DNA of 64,000 nt, taken from assembly GCA_020634935.1 (NCBI GenBank), contig JACKAT010000007.1, positions 62,001 through 126,000 on the forward strand, read 5' to 3'. Position 1 is the first letter of the stretch. Each line of letters starts with the position of its first letter. The position numbers and the translations under genes are program-made. Below the pieces are notes generated by a model. The model did not search any database, had not been told where the DNA came from, and saw only the letters and a list, made by a program, of their open reading frames with translations. This stretch comes from Anaerolineales bacterium. GTDB lineage: Bacteria > Chloroflexota > Anaerolineae > 4572-78 > J111. Below, piece after piece: positions 20,156 to 29,341 of the stretch.

Positions 20156-20833
20156 CTACTTTGGCCCGTCGGTGCGTAAGATTTGGGCCGGTGTTTGGCC
20201 GACGAAGCGCTTTAGCGAGCGGGTCAGATGCGGCTGATCGGCATAGCCGGCGTGGTAAACGGCATCGGCAATGGAAGTGCCTTGCTCTAAAAGTTGCACG
20301 GCCTGGCGGGCGCGTTCGATTTGCTCGAAGGTCCCCCGGGTTAAGCCGGTGGCCCGCAAAAAGCGGCGTTGGGCGGAACGCAGCGACATATCGAGCGGTT
20401 GATTTTGCAGCACGGCATCCACCACGGGATCATGAACCAGCATCCCCGCACGCATCAATCGGGCGATAAACACATCGGCATTCTCAAAGGTAGGCAATTC
20501 CCAGGCTTCACTGTTCAACCAAAAGGATTTACGGGGTGCTTCCGGTAAATCGATGCCATTGTTGGTCAACTCTCCGGTGGGAAGATGGGGCATAAAAGCA
20601 CCCGGTTTGAGCCGGATACCAAAAAATTCGGCGTCCGCTGGATACTGTACATGGGTCGCTTTGGTCTCCGGGCCGCGTACTGTGAACGTGACCTGCCCTT
20701 TGTATTTGGTGATCACCATTTCACAGCGGCTCACGGCCGTAGAAATAAAGGAGCCGTCGCGCTCGCTGTGGGTCTGCCAGACAAGATCGACCAGGGGCGA
20801 GTCGGATTCTCTTTCGTCAAAGATAAATTCCAT
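20156..20833 (-). CDS. AraC family transcriptional regulator
   Basis: 225 residues. The N-terminal half is an AraC-type sensory domain (GRPETK-like beta segment, YPADAEFFGIRLKPGAFM). The C-terminal HTH_18 spans about 130-222, with SLRSAQRRFLRATGLTRG as the first helix-turn-helix and GYADQPHLTRSLKRFVGQTP as the second. GGAGA lies 8 nt before ATG 20833. Target genes and ligand unknown. Confidence 0.88.
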   Translation of the reverse strand: MEFIFDERESDSPLVDLVWQTHSERDGSFISTAVSRCEMVITKYKGQVTFTVRGPETKATHVQYPADAEFFGIRLKPGAFMPHLPTGELTNNGIDLPEAPRKSFWLNSEAWELPTFENADVFIARLMRAGMLVHDPVVDAVLQNQPLDMSLRSAQRRFLRATGLTRGTFEQIERARQAVQLLEQGTSIADAVYHAGYADQPHLTRSLKRFVGQTPAQILRTDGPK

Positions 20834-20886
20834 TTAAGTGTCTCCGTGCATTGGTATCATACCGGATTGGTACGGTTTTGACGAAT

Positions 20887-21156
20887 TTAGGCCGAGAACC
20901 GCCGAGCCGAACGGGCGCGTGCTTTGGCCGCCGCCTCTTCGCGATCTTTGGGCGGGGTGGTTGTTTCAAGATTGTTAAGAAGTTTGGCGGTGATAGCGGC
21001 TATCTCGTCAACGGCGGTCGAAAAGGCCGCTTCATTTGCTTGAGATGGTTTGGCAAAGCCGCTCACCTTGCGCACAAACTGCAAGGAAGCCGCCCGAATT
21101 TCGTCTTCGGTGGCCGGCGGTTCAAAGTTATAGAGTGGTTTGATATTTCTGCACAT
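20887..21156 (-). CDS. DUF2277 family protein
   Basis: 89 residues. The start MCRNIKPLYNFEPPATEDEI and the ASLQFVRKVSGF segment are the DUF2277 signature. The C-terminus is Ala/Arg-rich. Function unknown; the family is common in Actinobacteria and Chloroflexota. Confidence 0.88.
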   Translation of the reverse strand: MCRNIKPLYNFEPPATEDEIRAASLQFVRKVSGFAKPSQANEAAFSTAVDEIAAITAKLLNNLETTTPPKDREEAAAKARARSARRFSA

Positions 21157-21268
21157 AAATATTACTCTCGTTAGAGTTCATAGAGTTTATGGAGTTTGTG
21201 GAGTTTGTAGTGATCGCTTCGCAAGTTACATCGCATAGATTGATTATGTCCATCAGCTTCTGTAGTTT

Positions 21269-21970
21269 TTAGCGATCCAAACTTTTTAACAACTCCGGTA
21301 ACTGGCCCAGATGCTCGATTTCATAATATCCCGGCTGTTCTCCAACAGGCGTATCCCCGGTTTCGTGAACCCAGGTAAGCTGATGCGGCACATACACCGC
21401 GCTGGCTCCCAGTTCCAAAACCGGCAGAATATCGGATCGAAGTGAGTTGCCGATCATCAGAAACTGCGCCGGCTCGATGTCGTAGCGCCGTAATATGGCG
21501 GCGTAGCTGTCGGGACTCTTCTCGCTGACAATCTCCACGTAACGAAAGTGCGAGGCTAACCCTGACCGCGCAATTTTTAGCTCTTGGTCGCGTAGGTCGC
21601 CTTTGGTAATGACCATCAACGTGTAGACATCTTGCAGGTTCGCCAATGTGTCGGCGACGTGGTCGAGCAGGTCGACATCGGCCGCCAGCATCGCTTTGGT
21701 GATGTCGATAATCTTCTGGATGTCCGCGCCGATAATCTGCCCCTCGGTCAACTCGACAGCGGTTTCAATCATCGACAGCGCGAAAGATTTTATGCCGTAG
21801 CCGAAATGGGCTAAATTACGCATCTCGGTTTGGTACAGATGCTCATCGATCCACTCCGGGCTGTGGTAATGGGCTAAGAGCTGCTTGAATTGAGTTTGAG
21901 CCTCGACGTAGATACTCTCGTTGTGCCAGAGCGTATCGTCGGCGTCAAAGGCGATGACTTCAATAGACAT
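21269..21970 (-). CDS. HAD family hydrolase
   Basis: 233-residue haloacid-dehalogenase-type phosphatase. Motif I is FDADDTLWHNE (nucleophile Asp9, acid Asp11), motif II is MVITKGD, motif III Lys is in VSEKSPDSY, and motif IV is FLMIGNSLRSDILP with the acidic residue in SLRSD. An inserted helical cap (about 20-95) places it near YjjG-type nucleotidases. Substrate unknown. Confidence 0.88.
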   Translation of the reverse strand: MSIEVIAFDADDTLWHNESIYVEAQTQFKQLLAHYHSPEWIDEHLYQTEMRNLAHFGYGIKSFALSMIETAVELTEGQIIGADIQKIIDITKAMLAADVDLLDHVADTLANLQDVYTLMVITKGDLRDQELKIARSGLASHFRYVEIVSEKSPDSYAAILRRYDIEPAQFLMIGNSLRSDILPVLELGASAVYVPHQLTWVHETGDTPVGEQPGYYEIEHLGQLPELLKSLDR

Positions 21971-22221
21971 GGTTGTATTTCCTCCGTGTCCTGATTATAA
22001 ACGCAGCCGCCGGACTTGGAAATTCTCGAAAAAAAATTGCCGGACCGACGCGTTTGTTTTTTGGTACGCGATTTGGAACGCCCGCTGGCACCTTTTAGGT
22101 GCGAGTAACACCTATAATGGACTTATTAATCAATTATTTCAGTTCACTCACTCTAAAACATATTTAGCCCTTCCCTTTGTTTGAAATAACCAGAGAAGAG
22201 GTGATTACGAAAGGACACCTA

Positions 22222-23523
22222 ATGATGATAAAGAAATACCTCCACACCTTAAGTCTGTTCAGTCGTGATATGCGGCTGTATCTTGTGGCCAATATGCTCG
22301 TTTCGATCAGTTATGTTGGCATTTATGTGATGCTCTTCAATCTTTACCTGCTGCGTCTGGGCTACGGGCCGGAATTCATCGGCCTGATCAATGCCGTAGC
22401 TCAGTTAGGTGTGGCCGCTTTTAGCCTCGTGGCCGGTATGCTTGGACGTCGATGGGGCAGCCGGCGAATGCTAATTATCGGCCTGAGCGTAGCAACGGCC
22501 GGCTTGGCTCTGGTTCCTTTGGCCGAATTCATACCCTCCCATATGGAAGCCGGATGGTTGGTGGTTACCTATGTGTTGGCCTGGTTGGGCGGGGCCACCT
22601 ACATTGTCAACAGTTTGCCGTTCGTTATGAACGTGACCAAATCGGCGGAACGCGCCCACGCTTTTTCAATGCGGGAAGCGTTGGTGCCGCTGGCCGTATT
22701 TGCCGGCAACCTGCTGGGTGGATTGCTGCCGGGATGGCTGGCTGCCTACGTGGGCGACACCCTAGCCGATCCGGCCGCTTACCGTTACGCCCTCTTTATT
22801 GCCGCCGGTATCTTTGGTTTAGCGCCGCTGACATTGTTGGCTACGTCTAAGACCGACGCCGATATTCCCCAAAAATCGCAACTACAAACAGCTTCGACCG
22901 CTACGGAACCATCGACCGCAGGGTCAACAGCGCCGATTGGGATGATGCTGTTTATGGGGGGCGTCATCCTGCTTCTAATCGCCGGTAAGAGTGTAACCGA
23001 TACGTTTTTTAATGTTTATTTGGATGTTAACCTGCACCTGTCCCCGGCCTGGAATGGTGCCATTTCTGCGCTGGCCCAATTTCTGGCTGTTCCCATTGCC
23101 CTACTGGCTCCCTTGCTAGTTAGCCGCTGGGGTAACGGTTGGACCATTATGGGGGGAACGCTGGGCATGGCCTTTAGCCTGTTACTGATAGGGTTTATTC
23201 CTCATTGGGGTATAGCTGGCCTTGGTTTTATGGGGTTGAACGGATTGTTTGCCATCACTGCGCCGGTCTTCAACATTATTAGTCAAGAATTGGTTGGATC
23301 GGAGTGGCGGGCTACGATGTCCGGCGCAATTGCAATGGCTACGGGCTTGAGCCGTTCGGCGATGGCCTTTGGCGGCGGTTATCTGATCATGAACTATAGT
23401 TTCTCCACTTTATTCTTTGTTGGGGCAGTCTTGACGGTGGCCGGGGCCGTTCTCTTCTGGGGGTACACCTGGCTGCCCCGGCGCATAATTCTGCGGAGAG
23501 CGGCATTGGAAATCGCGGCCTAA
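22222..23523 (+). CDS. MFS transporter
   Basis: 433 residues, 12 predicted TM helices. The N-terminal half contains YVGIYVMLFNLYLLRLGYG and LLGGLLPGWLA; the central loop (about 220-245) is hydrophilic. ATG 22222 is chosen because AAGGA lies 6 nt upstream; an in-frame TTG at 22177 is less likely. Monocistronic and followed by a strong terminator. Substrate unknown. Confidence 0.85.
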   Translation: MMIKKYLHTLSLFSRDMRLYLVANMLVSISYVGIYVMLFNLYLLRLGYGPEFIGLINAVAQLGVAAFSLVAGMLGRRWGSRRMLIIGLSVATAGLALVPLAEFIPSHMEAGWLVVTYVLAWLGGATYIVNSLPFVMNVTKSAERAHAFSMREALVPLAVFAGNLLGGLLPGWLAAYVGDTLADPAAYRYALFIAAGIFGLAPLTLLATSKTDADIPQKSQLQTASTATEPSTAGSTAPIGMMLFMGGVILLLIAGKSVTDTFFNVYLDVNLHLSPAWNGAISALAQFLAVPIALLAPLLVSRWGNGWTIMGGTLGMAFSLLLIGFIPHWGIAGLGFMGLNGLFAITAPVFNIISQELVGSEWRATMSGAIAMATGLSRSAMAFGGGYLIMNYSFSTLFFVGAVLTVAGAVLFWGYTWLPRRIILRRAALEIAA

Positions 23524-23542
23524 ACATCCAACGAAATGTTGA

Positions 23543-23602
23543 AGGTGCATCCCAGATTTTAGGGCATAGTAATTTTACTGGGATGCACCTAATCGCTTTT
23601 TT
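23543..23602. terminator. Long-looped hairpin terminator between convergent genes
   Basis: Perfect 13-bp stem AGGTGCATCCCAG (23543-23555) / CTGGGATGCACCT (23578-23590) with a 22-nt loop, then AATCGCTTTTTT. It serves the MFS gene and possibly the convergent gene. Confidence 0.75.
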
Positions 23603-24587
23603 AGTATCGTTTTAAGTACCAATCAAGCACGCGCAGAGCGCGGAGTGTGTTCCACCGGCTCGGTTGGCCTTCACCCTCATCTAGCTCAACCGGCATCACG
23701 CCGGAATATCGGGGCTCGAGCGGCCACCTTCCCTCATTATCGCGTTTCGAAGCGACTAGCTCAATTGCCTCAGCCACCCTTTCATCGGGCGTGACACCGG
23801 CGCTGCGTAGGAAATCAAGCCCTCGCAACACATCGTAGTGCCACCATGTCGGAAAGGCGAAGCGTGTCCAGACAGTGCCATCCGTGCGGTCTTGCTCGAT
23901 GACCTCGCCGGTCGACCGCCGCCGCAAGAGCCGCCGCTCGAGGAGAAAATCTTGCCCGCGTAGACAAGCCTCGGTTACTTCTGGCCTTCCTCCAGTTGTT
24001 CGTTCGTACTCCAGGAGTGCTTCCAACACGCAGATCGTGGTGTTGAACGACGACCGCGCCGAGCCGTTTGGCGCCTCGCAGTTCCAGCCGCCGTCCGACA
24101 ATTGCTCGTTACATAGCCGGTCAACGATGCCGTGGACATCCTGGCCGAAGTAAGCCCCGGCCATCGCCACCTGTCCGTTGATGCACGGCTCAACCTCGCC
24201 CTCGAAGAAGCGATTATCGTCACACTCCGGCGGGCCTGAGCCTTGCCACGTAACGTGGTCGCGGACGAGGCCAACCGCGCGTCGCGCTTCCGCGCTCGCG
24301 GGATCGATCCCCAGGTGGCACAGCAGCCACAAGACGTGCATCGTGGAATTCCACCCGTGGTTCCACGCCGCGCCGCCCCACCGGCCATCGGCCTCTTGCA
24401 GGGCGAGCAGCCGCGCACCCCAACCTTCGGTAGCGACTCTTGCCCGCTCGGCCGCAACCTCATGCGCAGGTGTATTGGTTAAATCTCGCATCACCTGCCA
24501 GCGGATCGCAGGATCAGAGTCAAGCAGCCACTGTATAACCGAGCTGATTGGCTCCGGGTCTTGCCATTTGGATGGATGAGTCGTCAC
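23601..24587 (-). CDS. Terpenoid cyclase/squalene-hopene-cyclase-like repeat protein
   Basis: 328 residues with alpha/alpha-toroid prenyltransferase/squalene-oxidase repeats. QW-like motifs are visible in LQEADGRWGGAAW, LSDGGWNCEAPNG and SKRDNEGRWPLEP. The DxDD acid motif of squalene-hopene cyclase is not seen and the protein is half the cyclase length (about 630), so it is a single-toroid relative of unknown activity. Third gene after BNR and MoaD-like genes, 26 bp after the latter, probably one operon. Confidence 0.75.
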   Translation of the reverse strand: MTTHPSKWQDPEPISSVIQWLLDSDPAIRWQVMRDLTNTPAHEVAAERARVATEGWGARLLALQEADGRWGGAAWNHGWNSTMHVLWLLCHLGIDPASAEARRAVGLVRDHVTWQGSGPPECDDNRFFEGEVEPCINGQVAMAGAYFGQDVHGIVDRLCNEQLSDGGWNCEAPNGSARSSFNTTICVLEALLEYERTTGGRPEVTEACLRGQDFLLERRLLRRRSTGEVIEQDRTDGTVWTRFAFPTWWHYDVLRGLDFLRSAGVTPDERVAEAIELVASKRDNEGRWPLEPRYSGVMPVELDEGEGQPSRWNTLRALRVLDWYLKRY

Positions 24588-24613
24588 CTGTGTTTCCTGT
24601 TCTGTAAAACTTG

Positions 24614-24913
24614 CTATCCACCGGCCATCGCCCCGACGATCATAAAAGGTTCTGCCCCGGTCGTAACCGCTTCAGGCAGCGGGTCATCCGGCGACGCATG
24701 GGACCAATCCTCGCCACACACGAAAAATCGAATAAACGGGCGTCTTTTAAGGGTAGCGCGGTCGCGGATTGTGCCACGCAGCATCGGATACGTGGCCTCC
24801 AAGGCATCGAGCACCGAACGTTGCGTAATTGGCTCCTCGACCTCAAGGAAAACTTTGCCTTTGACGCCTGTTAACGTGCGTAGATGCGCCGGCAGCACAA
24901 TCCGAACCGTCAT
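24614..24913 (-). CDS. MoaD/ThiS-like ubiquitin-fold sulfur carrier
   Basis: 99 residues with a beta-grasp fold and C-terminal VGAMAGG. The terminal Gly-Gly is the adenylation/thiocarboxylation site of MoaD/ThiS carriers. Its ATG overlaps the stop of the BNR-propeller gene by 4 bp (ATGA). No E1-like (MoeB/ThiF) or molybdopterin gene is nearby, so its acceptor is unknown. Confidence 0.82.
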   Translation of the reverse strand: MTVRIVLPAHLRTLTGVKGKVFLEVEEPITQRSVLDALEATYPMLRGTIRDRATLKRRPFIRFFVCGEDWSHASPDDPLPEAVTTGAEPFMIVGAMAGG

Positions 24914-26025
24914 GGCACCACCTGAACTTCAACCGACATGACCCTGGGCAGGTTGCTGATGATAGGCGACCAGGTATCGCCGGAATCGAAGGAGGCGTAC
25001 ACGTGCCCGTCGGTTGTCCCAAAATAAATGCCGCACGAGTCGAGCGTATCGACCGCCATCGCATCCCGCAAGATGTTGACGTAGCAGTTGCTCTGCGGCA
25101 AGCCGTTGGTGAGCGCTTCCCATTCATTACCGCCCGTGCGGCTGCGGTAGACGCGCAGTTTTCCTTCGGGCGGATAATGCTCCGAGTCGCTCTTGATGGG
25201 TACCACATAGATCGTCTCCGGCTCGTGGGCATGGACGGCAATCGGGAAGCCGAAATCGGTTGGCAAGTTGCCGCTGACCTCCTGCCACTCCTCGCCGGCG
25301 TTGTCGGTGCGCATAACATCCCAGTGCTTCTGCATAAACAGCACATCCGGCTGAGACGGGTGCATGGCGATATTGTGAACGCAGTGACCGACATCGGCGT
25401 CAGGGTCGGGGAGTTCAAAGTCGGACTTCAGGCCGCGATTGATCGACTGCCACGTCTCGCCGCCGTCGTCAGTGCGGAACGCGCCGGCGGCGGAGATAGC
25501 CACGAAAATCCGGTTCGGGTTGTTCGGGTCCAGAATGATAGTGTGCAAGCACATTCCCCCCGCGCCCGGCTGCCAGAGGTTGCCCTTAACGCTGCGCAGC
25601 CCCGGCAGTTCTTGCCACGACTGGCCGCCGTCGCCGGATCGGAACAGGGCGGCGTCTTCCACTCCGGCGTAAATTGTCTCCGGATCGGTGGGCGACGGTT
25701 CAAGATGCCAGACGCGGTTGAATTCCCAGGGATGCTGGGTGCCGTCGTACCACTGGTGTGTGCCGGGGTTGCCCTGGTAGGCAAAGTCGTTGCTGACCGG
25801 CTCCCACGTTTGGCCGCCGTCATCGGAGCGCTGAAGCAGTTGTCCAAACCAACCGGACGATTGCGAGACATAGATTCGGTTGGGGTTAACGGCAGATCCC
25901 TTGAGATGGTAAATCTCCCAACCCCCGAAGTGCGGACCGCTGACGTCCCACTGTTCACGCTTTTCATCCGACGTGAGAATAAATGCGCCTTTGCGCGTTC
26001 CAACCAATACCCGTACGTTGCTCAT
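24910..26025 (-). CDS. BNR/Asp-box beta-propeller (sialidase-like/VPS10-like fold) protein
   Basis: 371 residues. Asp-box motifs SxDxGxTW recur ([60 protein letters not shown]), giving a 6-7-bladed propeller. No signal peptide, so cytosolic. Sialidase catalytic residues are not evident; function unknown. GAGGAGG precedes ATG 26025. First gene of an operon with the overlapping MoaD-like gene. Confidence 0.83.
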   Translation of the reverse strand: MSNVRVLVGTRKGAFILTSDEKREQWDVSGPHFGGWEIYHLKGSAVNPNRIYVSQSSGWFGQLLQRSDDGGQTWEPVSNDFAYQGNPGTHQWYDGTQHPWEFNRVWHLEPSPTDPETIYAGVEDAALFRSGDGGQSWQELPGLRSVKGNLWQPGAGGMCLHTIILDPNNPNRIFVAISAAGAFRTDDGGETWQSINRGLKSDFELPDPDADVGHCVHNIAMHPSQPDVLFMQKHWDVMRTDNAGEEWQEVSGNLPTDFGFPIAVHAHEPETIYVVPIKSDSEHYPPEGKLRVYRSRTGGNEWEALTNGLPQSNCYVNILRDAMAVDTLDSCGIYFGTTDGHVYASFDSGDTWSPIISNLPRVMSVEVQVVP

Positions 26026-26073
26026 AAGTACCTCCTCTTTGAGCTTAATGCTAATTATTGTCTTGATGCATGA

Positions 26074-26628
26074 TTAGAAATTAACTGCTTCGGCTGTGGC
26101 GGTTCCATTCGCGAGACCGGGATAACTCAGCCACGTCATGGCAATGTTGAGTTCATTGATGATGTTGGCCGCCTCAATTCTCGCGCCGTTCTCCAACTCT
26201 ATCGTGCCGGTGGTGTGGGCATCCTCGATGAGGGTTAAATCGTAGCCGCGATCCAGTGCGCCATAGGCTGTGGCCCGAATGCACCAGTTGGTTGCCGCTC
26301 CGGCCAGCACGATGTGGGTCGCACTCAACTTGGCCAGTTCTTGCTCAAGCCGCGTCTCCTCAAAGGCCGAGTTGAACTGCTTATGAATGAGCGGCTCACC
26401 CTCCGCCGGGGACAAATCCGGGACTAACTGCCACTCCGGGCTGCCGTAACGCAGCTCCTGATCCGAGTGTTGCACCCATATTACGGGGACATCACTGGCG
26501 CGAGCCCGTTCCACGGCCCGCGAGACATTCTTGGTGATCCGTAGAGCATCCCAAGTCCCGCTCATCACGCCGATCTGCACATCGACGATTAACAGGACTC
26601 CTTTGTTCCCTTCGCGTACAGTTGCCAT
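26074..26628 (-). CDS. Isochorismatase-like cysteine hydrolase
   Basis: 184-residue amidohydrolase of the isochorismatase superfamily with the Asp-Lys-Cys triad: Asp16 (LLIVDVQIGVM), Lys83 (PLIHKQFNSAF) and Cys116 (LAGAATNWCIRATAYGAL). Related enzymes hydrolyse nicotinamide, N-carbamoyl compounds or isochorismate; this substrate is unknown. GGAGG lies upstream of ATG 26628. A truncated, frameshifted copy of its first 33 codons lies at 27196-27293. Confidence 0.9.
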   Translation of the reverse strand: MATVREGNKGVLLIVDVQIGVMSGTWDALRITKNVSRAVERARASDVPVIWVQHSDQELRYGSPEWQLVPDLSPAEGEPLIHKQFNSAFEETRLEQELAKLSATHIVLAGAATNWCIRATAYGALDRGYDLTLIEDAHTTGTIELENGARIEAANIINELNIAMTWLSYPGLANGTATAEAVNF

Positions 26629-26726
26629 CGTATTTGCCTCCTGATCATCAATAACGAATGCTCTGAAGTAGTAGAACCATAAAATGTACTAATACCTCAA
26701 GCTGGCAGCCTATGTACGGCTCCTGA

Positions 26727-27155
26727 CTACCCAAGCCAGGCTTCCAATTGGCGGGTGTGCAGCTCATAGTCTTCTCTTCTCCCAGGGAGCCAACTAATAA
26801 CCCGCCGATATATGGGCATTTCGGGTTTTACCAGGGCCAGGGCTTGTCTTAACTCCTCAAAATTGGTTTCCATTTCATCGATGACCGCTGCCCAGTCTAA
26901 ATCTTTTCTCGATGCCACTGATCGCGCATTAAAATTATCCACTTCATAAGGTGGCTCAAACTCGTCGGGCGCAACAATTAGCGCTTTCAAGGATTGATCC
27001 CAACCGACCAGGTGAGAAATGACATCTTTGGGTGACCACTCGCCGCAAACACCCGCTTGGTACCGTTTATTTCCATCGAGTTGATTGGCCACTTGAATAA
27101 AATTAGCGTAGGCAGCAGTAAGTTCAGTGAATAATCGGTTTATGTTTTCATCCAT
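26727..27155 (-). CDS. DinB/ClbS-like four-helix-bundle protein
   Basis: 142 residues. The pattern YANFIQVANQL...GEWSPKDVISHLVGWDQSL matches DinB-superfamily proteins (DinB_2/ClbS/DfsB type), but the full His triad is less evident than in the two other DinB proteins here. Function unknown. It lies between the complete isochorismatase gene and its truncated copy. Confidence 0.7.
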   Translation of the reverse strand: MDENINRLFTELTAAYANFIQVANQLDGNKRYQAGVCGEWSPKDVISHLVGWDQSLKALIVAPDEFEPPYEVDNFNARSVASRKDLDWAAVIDEMETNFEELRQALALVKPEMPIYRRVISWLPGRREDYELHTRQLEAWLG

Positions 27156-27195
27156 ATTATCGTCAGATCTGCTGCCTCTATTTTATTATGAGGCA

Positions 27196-27293
27196 GTTTG
27201 GTGATCCGGAGTGCATCCCAACCCTCGCCCATCACGCCGATTTGCACGTCAACGAAGCAGTACTCTTTTGTCTCCTTCGCGCACGGTTGCCAT
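27196..27293 (-). pseudogene. Truncated, frameshifted copy of the isochorismatase 5' end
   Basis: The minus strand begins ATGGCAACCGTGCGCGAAGG and matches the first 33 codons of the isochorismatase gene at 26628. A 2-base deletion after codon 13 breaks the frame and similarity stops at the codons for ALRITK. The ribosome site AAGGAG is still present before the ATG. Looks like a partial duplication remnant. Confidence 0.85.
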
Positions 27294-27360
27294 TGTATAC
27301 TCCTTAATGCGCTTGTTATATGGCGGTGCTGTCCTTCGAAAGTTATACGCTTCCACTTTT

Positions 27361-27912
27361 TTATTTTTTTATCGGCTCATAGTAAAGCGCTAGCGCACCG
27401 CCCCCAAATCTTTTTGTTTTCAAGAGTCTAAGGTCAACTTTATCCTTGATGTCTTTAAATAAGGGCAAGCCGCTTCCTAAAATAATGGGGTGAACGACAA
27501 GCTGGTATTCATCAATTAAGTCAAGTGACGTTAAGGCGACGATTAAACTCGGGCTGCCCACTAAAATGTCTTTACCGGGTTGGTGCTTGAGTTCTAAAAC
27601 CTCTTCTTTAATACCGCGTTTGGCTATCCTTGCCGTTTTCCAATCGACATCTTTCAGTGTGCGGGAAAAAACAACCTTTGAAATAGTGTCTATGGTAACG
27701 GCAAATTCATCTATGGCTTGGTTGCCGGTCGGATTTTCTACCACAGTTGGCCAATATTCCATAAGCTGGTAGGTGATCCTGCCAAATATAATGGTGTCTG
27801 CGCTGCTTAATAGCGCAATAAAATGTTGATGGGTTTCATCATCGGCAATCCCGGCCGTGTGGTCGCAAAACCCGTCAAGGGTCATATTGATTGTTGCAAT
27901 TATTTTTCTCAT
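27361..27912 (-). CDS. RibD C-terminal/dihydrofolate-reductase-like protein 2
   Basis: 183 residues. MTLDGFCDHTAGIADDE, FGRITYQLMEYWP, KVVFSRTLKDVDW, KDILVGSPSLIVALTSL, LIDEYQLVVHPIILGSGLPL: the usual RibD_C-type motif order. Likely NADPH-dependent reductase of unknown substrate. Single gene. Confidence 0.87.
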   Translation of the reverse strand: MRKIIATINMTLDGFCDHTAGIADDETHQHFIALLSSADTIIFGRITYQLMEYWPTVVENPTGNQAIDEFAVTIDTISKVVFSRTLKDVDWKTARIAKRGIKEEVLELKHQPGKDILVGSPSLIVALTSLDLIDEYQLVVHPIILGSGLPLFKDIKDKVDLRLLKTKRFGGGALALYYEPIKK

Positions 27913-28037
27913 ATATTTTTTTCTGTTTGTTTCTTGCAGAAAATTTCAAGTTAGCTCGGTTGTCAAGCCATATAACAATGTATTATAAAAACCATCAGAT
28001 CTGATGGGTCTATCTTAACTTCATAATACGAGATAAC

Positions 28038-28346
28038 TTAGGTGGTTTTCGTCGATATCAGCCCATAACCGCCAACCGGCTCGGTTATGGTGGGGGACTC
28101 GAAGTTGGCAATGAGGGGGCGGGCTTGGGCGATGGCCTGCTGCACCGCCGGCAGCGACAGCGACGCGCGATGGCTTTCTGGGTTGTCCCACACTTCCGTA
28201 ATCCAGATAGTGTTGGCGTCAGCCGGGTCTTTGGCAATGATATAGCTGATACAGCCCGGCATTTCCGCTGTGCTTTCCAATAAAATGGCAATCAACGCGT
28301 CACGCTGACCGGTCACCACGATCATTTTCCCGATTAATCCGTACAT
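28038..28346 (-). CDS. Quinol-monooxygenase-like ABM domain protein
   Basis: 102 residues with a single ABM (YgiN-like) domain: GKMIVVTGQRDALIAILLES, MPGCISYIIAKDPADANTIW, ITEVWDNPESHRASLS. Start ATG 28346, with AGGGAGA 5 nt upstream, is slightly better spaced than ATG 28349. Cofactor-free oxidation of quinols is known in the family. A palindromic element lies upstream. Confidence 0.82.
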   Translation of the reverse strand: MYGLIGKMIVVTGQRDALIAILLESTAEMPGCISYIIAKDPADANTIWITEVWDNPESHRASLSLPAVQQAIAQARPLIANFESPTITEPVGGYGLISTKTT

Positions 28347-28360
28347 CATTTCTCCCTTTC

Positions 28361-28467
28361 TGAGGAGTCCAACTGTCTCGATTGAGACGACACCAACAAT
28401 GAAAATCTAGGAGCGACAAAGCTTGCTTTGTCATCTGCGTTGGGATCAAAGTAAACTTTGATGCTCC
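28361..28467. repeat. GGAGCGACAAAGC palindromic element, copy 2 (long form)
   Basis: Core 28410-28467 begins GGAGCGACAAAGCTTGC and ends GATGCTCC. The preceding hairpin GTCTC-gatt-GAGAC corresponds to GTCCT-tac-AGGAC in the inverted copy at 51581-51690: the bases differ but pairing is kept. Both copies share GACGACACC and AATGAAAAT. Confidence 0.8.
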
Positions 28468-28515
28468 AGTTCTGTATTTTCAAGGGAAATAAGGTGATTG
28501 GTAGATTTCTTGATA

Positions 28516-28557
28516 CAATCTCTAATCTCCCAATCTCCTTATCTCCTTATCTCCAAA
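28516..28557. repeat. AATCTCC heptad tract
   Basis: About six AATCTCC/TTATCTCC-type units end 5 bp before the stop codon of the DinB gene at 28562. Same heptad as at 1-47 and 55220-55303. Confidence 0.75.
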
Positions 28558-28561
28558 TCAA

Positions 28562-29038
28562 CTACGCCTTCAACGTACACAACGCTTGCCGAATCTCGCC
28601 CAAATGATAGGCCGTATGGACGATGGCCGCGATGATGCCGCCGATGAGGCGTTCGTTGGACCATTCGGGGGTCTCGTCGATGAAGGTTTTGATCCGACCA
28701 TAGCGCTCGCGTAACTCTGATTTGATGGCCTGCCACTCGTCGGGCGAAACGGCGCTCGTTTCGCGCCAAATCTGGCCCCAGTCCTGCTTTTTGAACTCTT
28801 GGGTACGCAGCGCTTCTTCCATTACCTGTAGGTAAAAGGCCACGTGTTTCACCTGCGCGGCCAGAGTGGCGCATTGGCCGCCCACTGGTATCGACGCTTC
28901 CTCAGCCGAAATCGTGGCCAGGGTTTCGAACAGGGAGGCGCCTTTATCCAGAAAATAGCCGTGTACATTGTCAAAGGTTTCATCGAGCAGCCCGTAAATG
29001 TTTGCGGTAAAATGCTCGGTTTGAATGGGCGATGTCAT
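28562..29038 (-). CDS. DinB family protein
   Basis: 158-residue DinB_2-type four-helix bundle. Family His residues are in LAAQVKHVAFYLQ and IVHTAYHLGEIRQAL. Probable metal-dependent thiol enzyme of unknown substrate. A near-consensus promoter (TTGACA-17-TAAAAT) with a LexA-like box in its spacer lies about 70 bp upstream, fitting damage induction. The 3' end abuts a heptad tract. Confidence 0.87.
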   Translation of the reverse strand: MTSPIQTEHFTANIYGLLDETFDNVHGYFLDKGASLFETLATISAEEASIPVGGQCATLAAQVKHVAFYLQVMEEALRTQEFKKQDWGQIWRETSAVSPDEWQAIKSELRERYGRIKTFIDETPEWSNERLIGGIIAAIVHTAYHLGEIRQALCTLKA

Positions 29039-29108
29039 AACTTCTCCTTAAATCGTCAGTCATTAGCAGCCGGTTGGCCGCTAGAGTAGGCGTGCTTGAG
29101 TACGGCTT

Positions 29109-29137
29109 ATTTTAGAACATTTGTGCTTATTTGTCAA
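29109..29137 (-). promoter_or_regulatory. Promoter with LexA-like box (site 2)
   Basis: Minus strand TTGACA (29132-29137), 17-bp spacer, TAAAAT (29109-29114). AGCACAAATGTTCT lies in the spacer (29114-29127). It drives the DinB gene whose ATG is at 29038. Confidence 0.65.
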
Positions 29138-29341
29138 TGTGGAGACGGTTCTCCCGACCATTCTTGGGGTCATATTCAGACCTGACCCGGTTCGTCCGGA
29201 ATTTTGCGGTAAAAGTAACTTCCAAACGAAGAGATGTCGCCAATACGATTGCATCTACGGAATCCTATCAGCTCTTTTACTCTAATACTTTGGTTCCCGA
29301 CGGCGGTTATCAAGCATAATACCAGGCTAAAAGAAGGGCAA

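Noticed and set aside
24614..24913. Molybdopterin synthase small subunit as a firm call (moaD)
   Set aside because: No moaE, moaA/C or moeB nearby and the linkage is to a propeller gene, so only the fold and the Gly-Gly end are claimed.
25003..26073. 356-codon frame on the plus strand opposite the BNR propeller
   Set aside because: Shadow of a gene with clear Asp-box motifs; its translation shows no family features.
27196..27431. Small plus-strand frames at 27198-27431
   Set aside because: They lie opposite the duplicated isochorismatase 5' fragment and the end of the RibD-like gene and have no domain.
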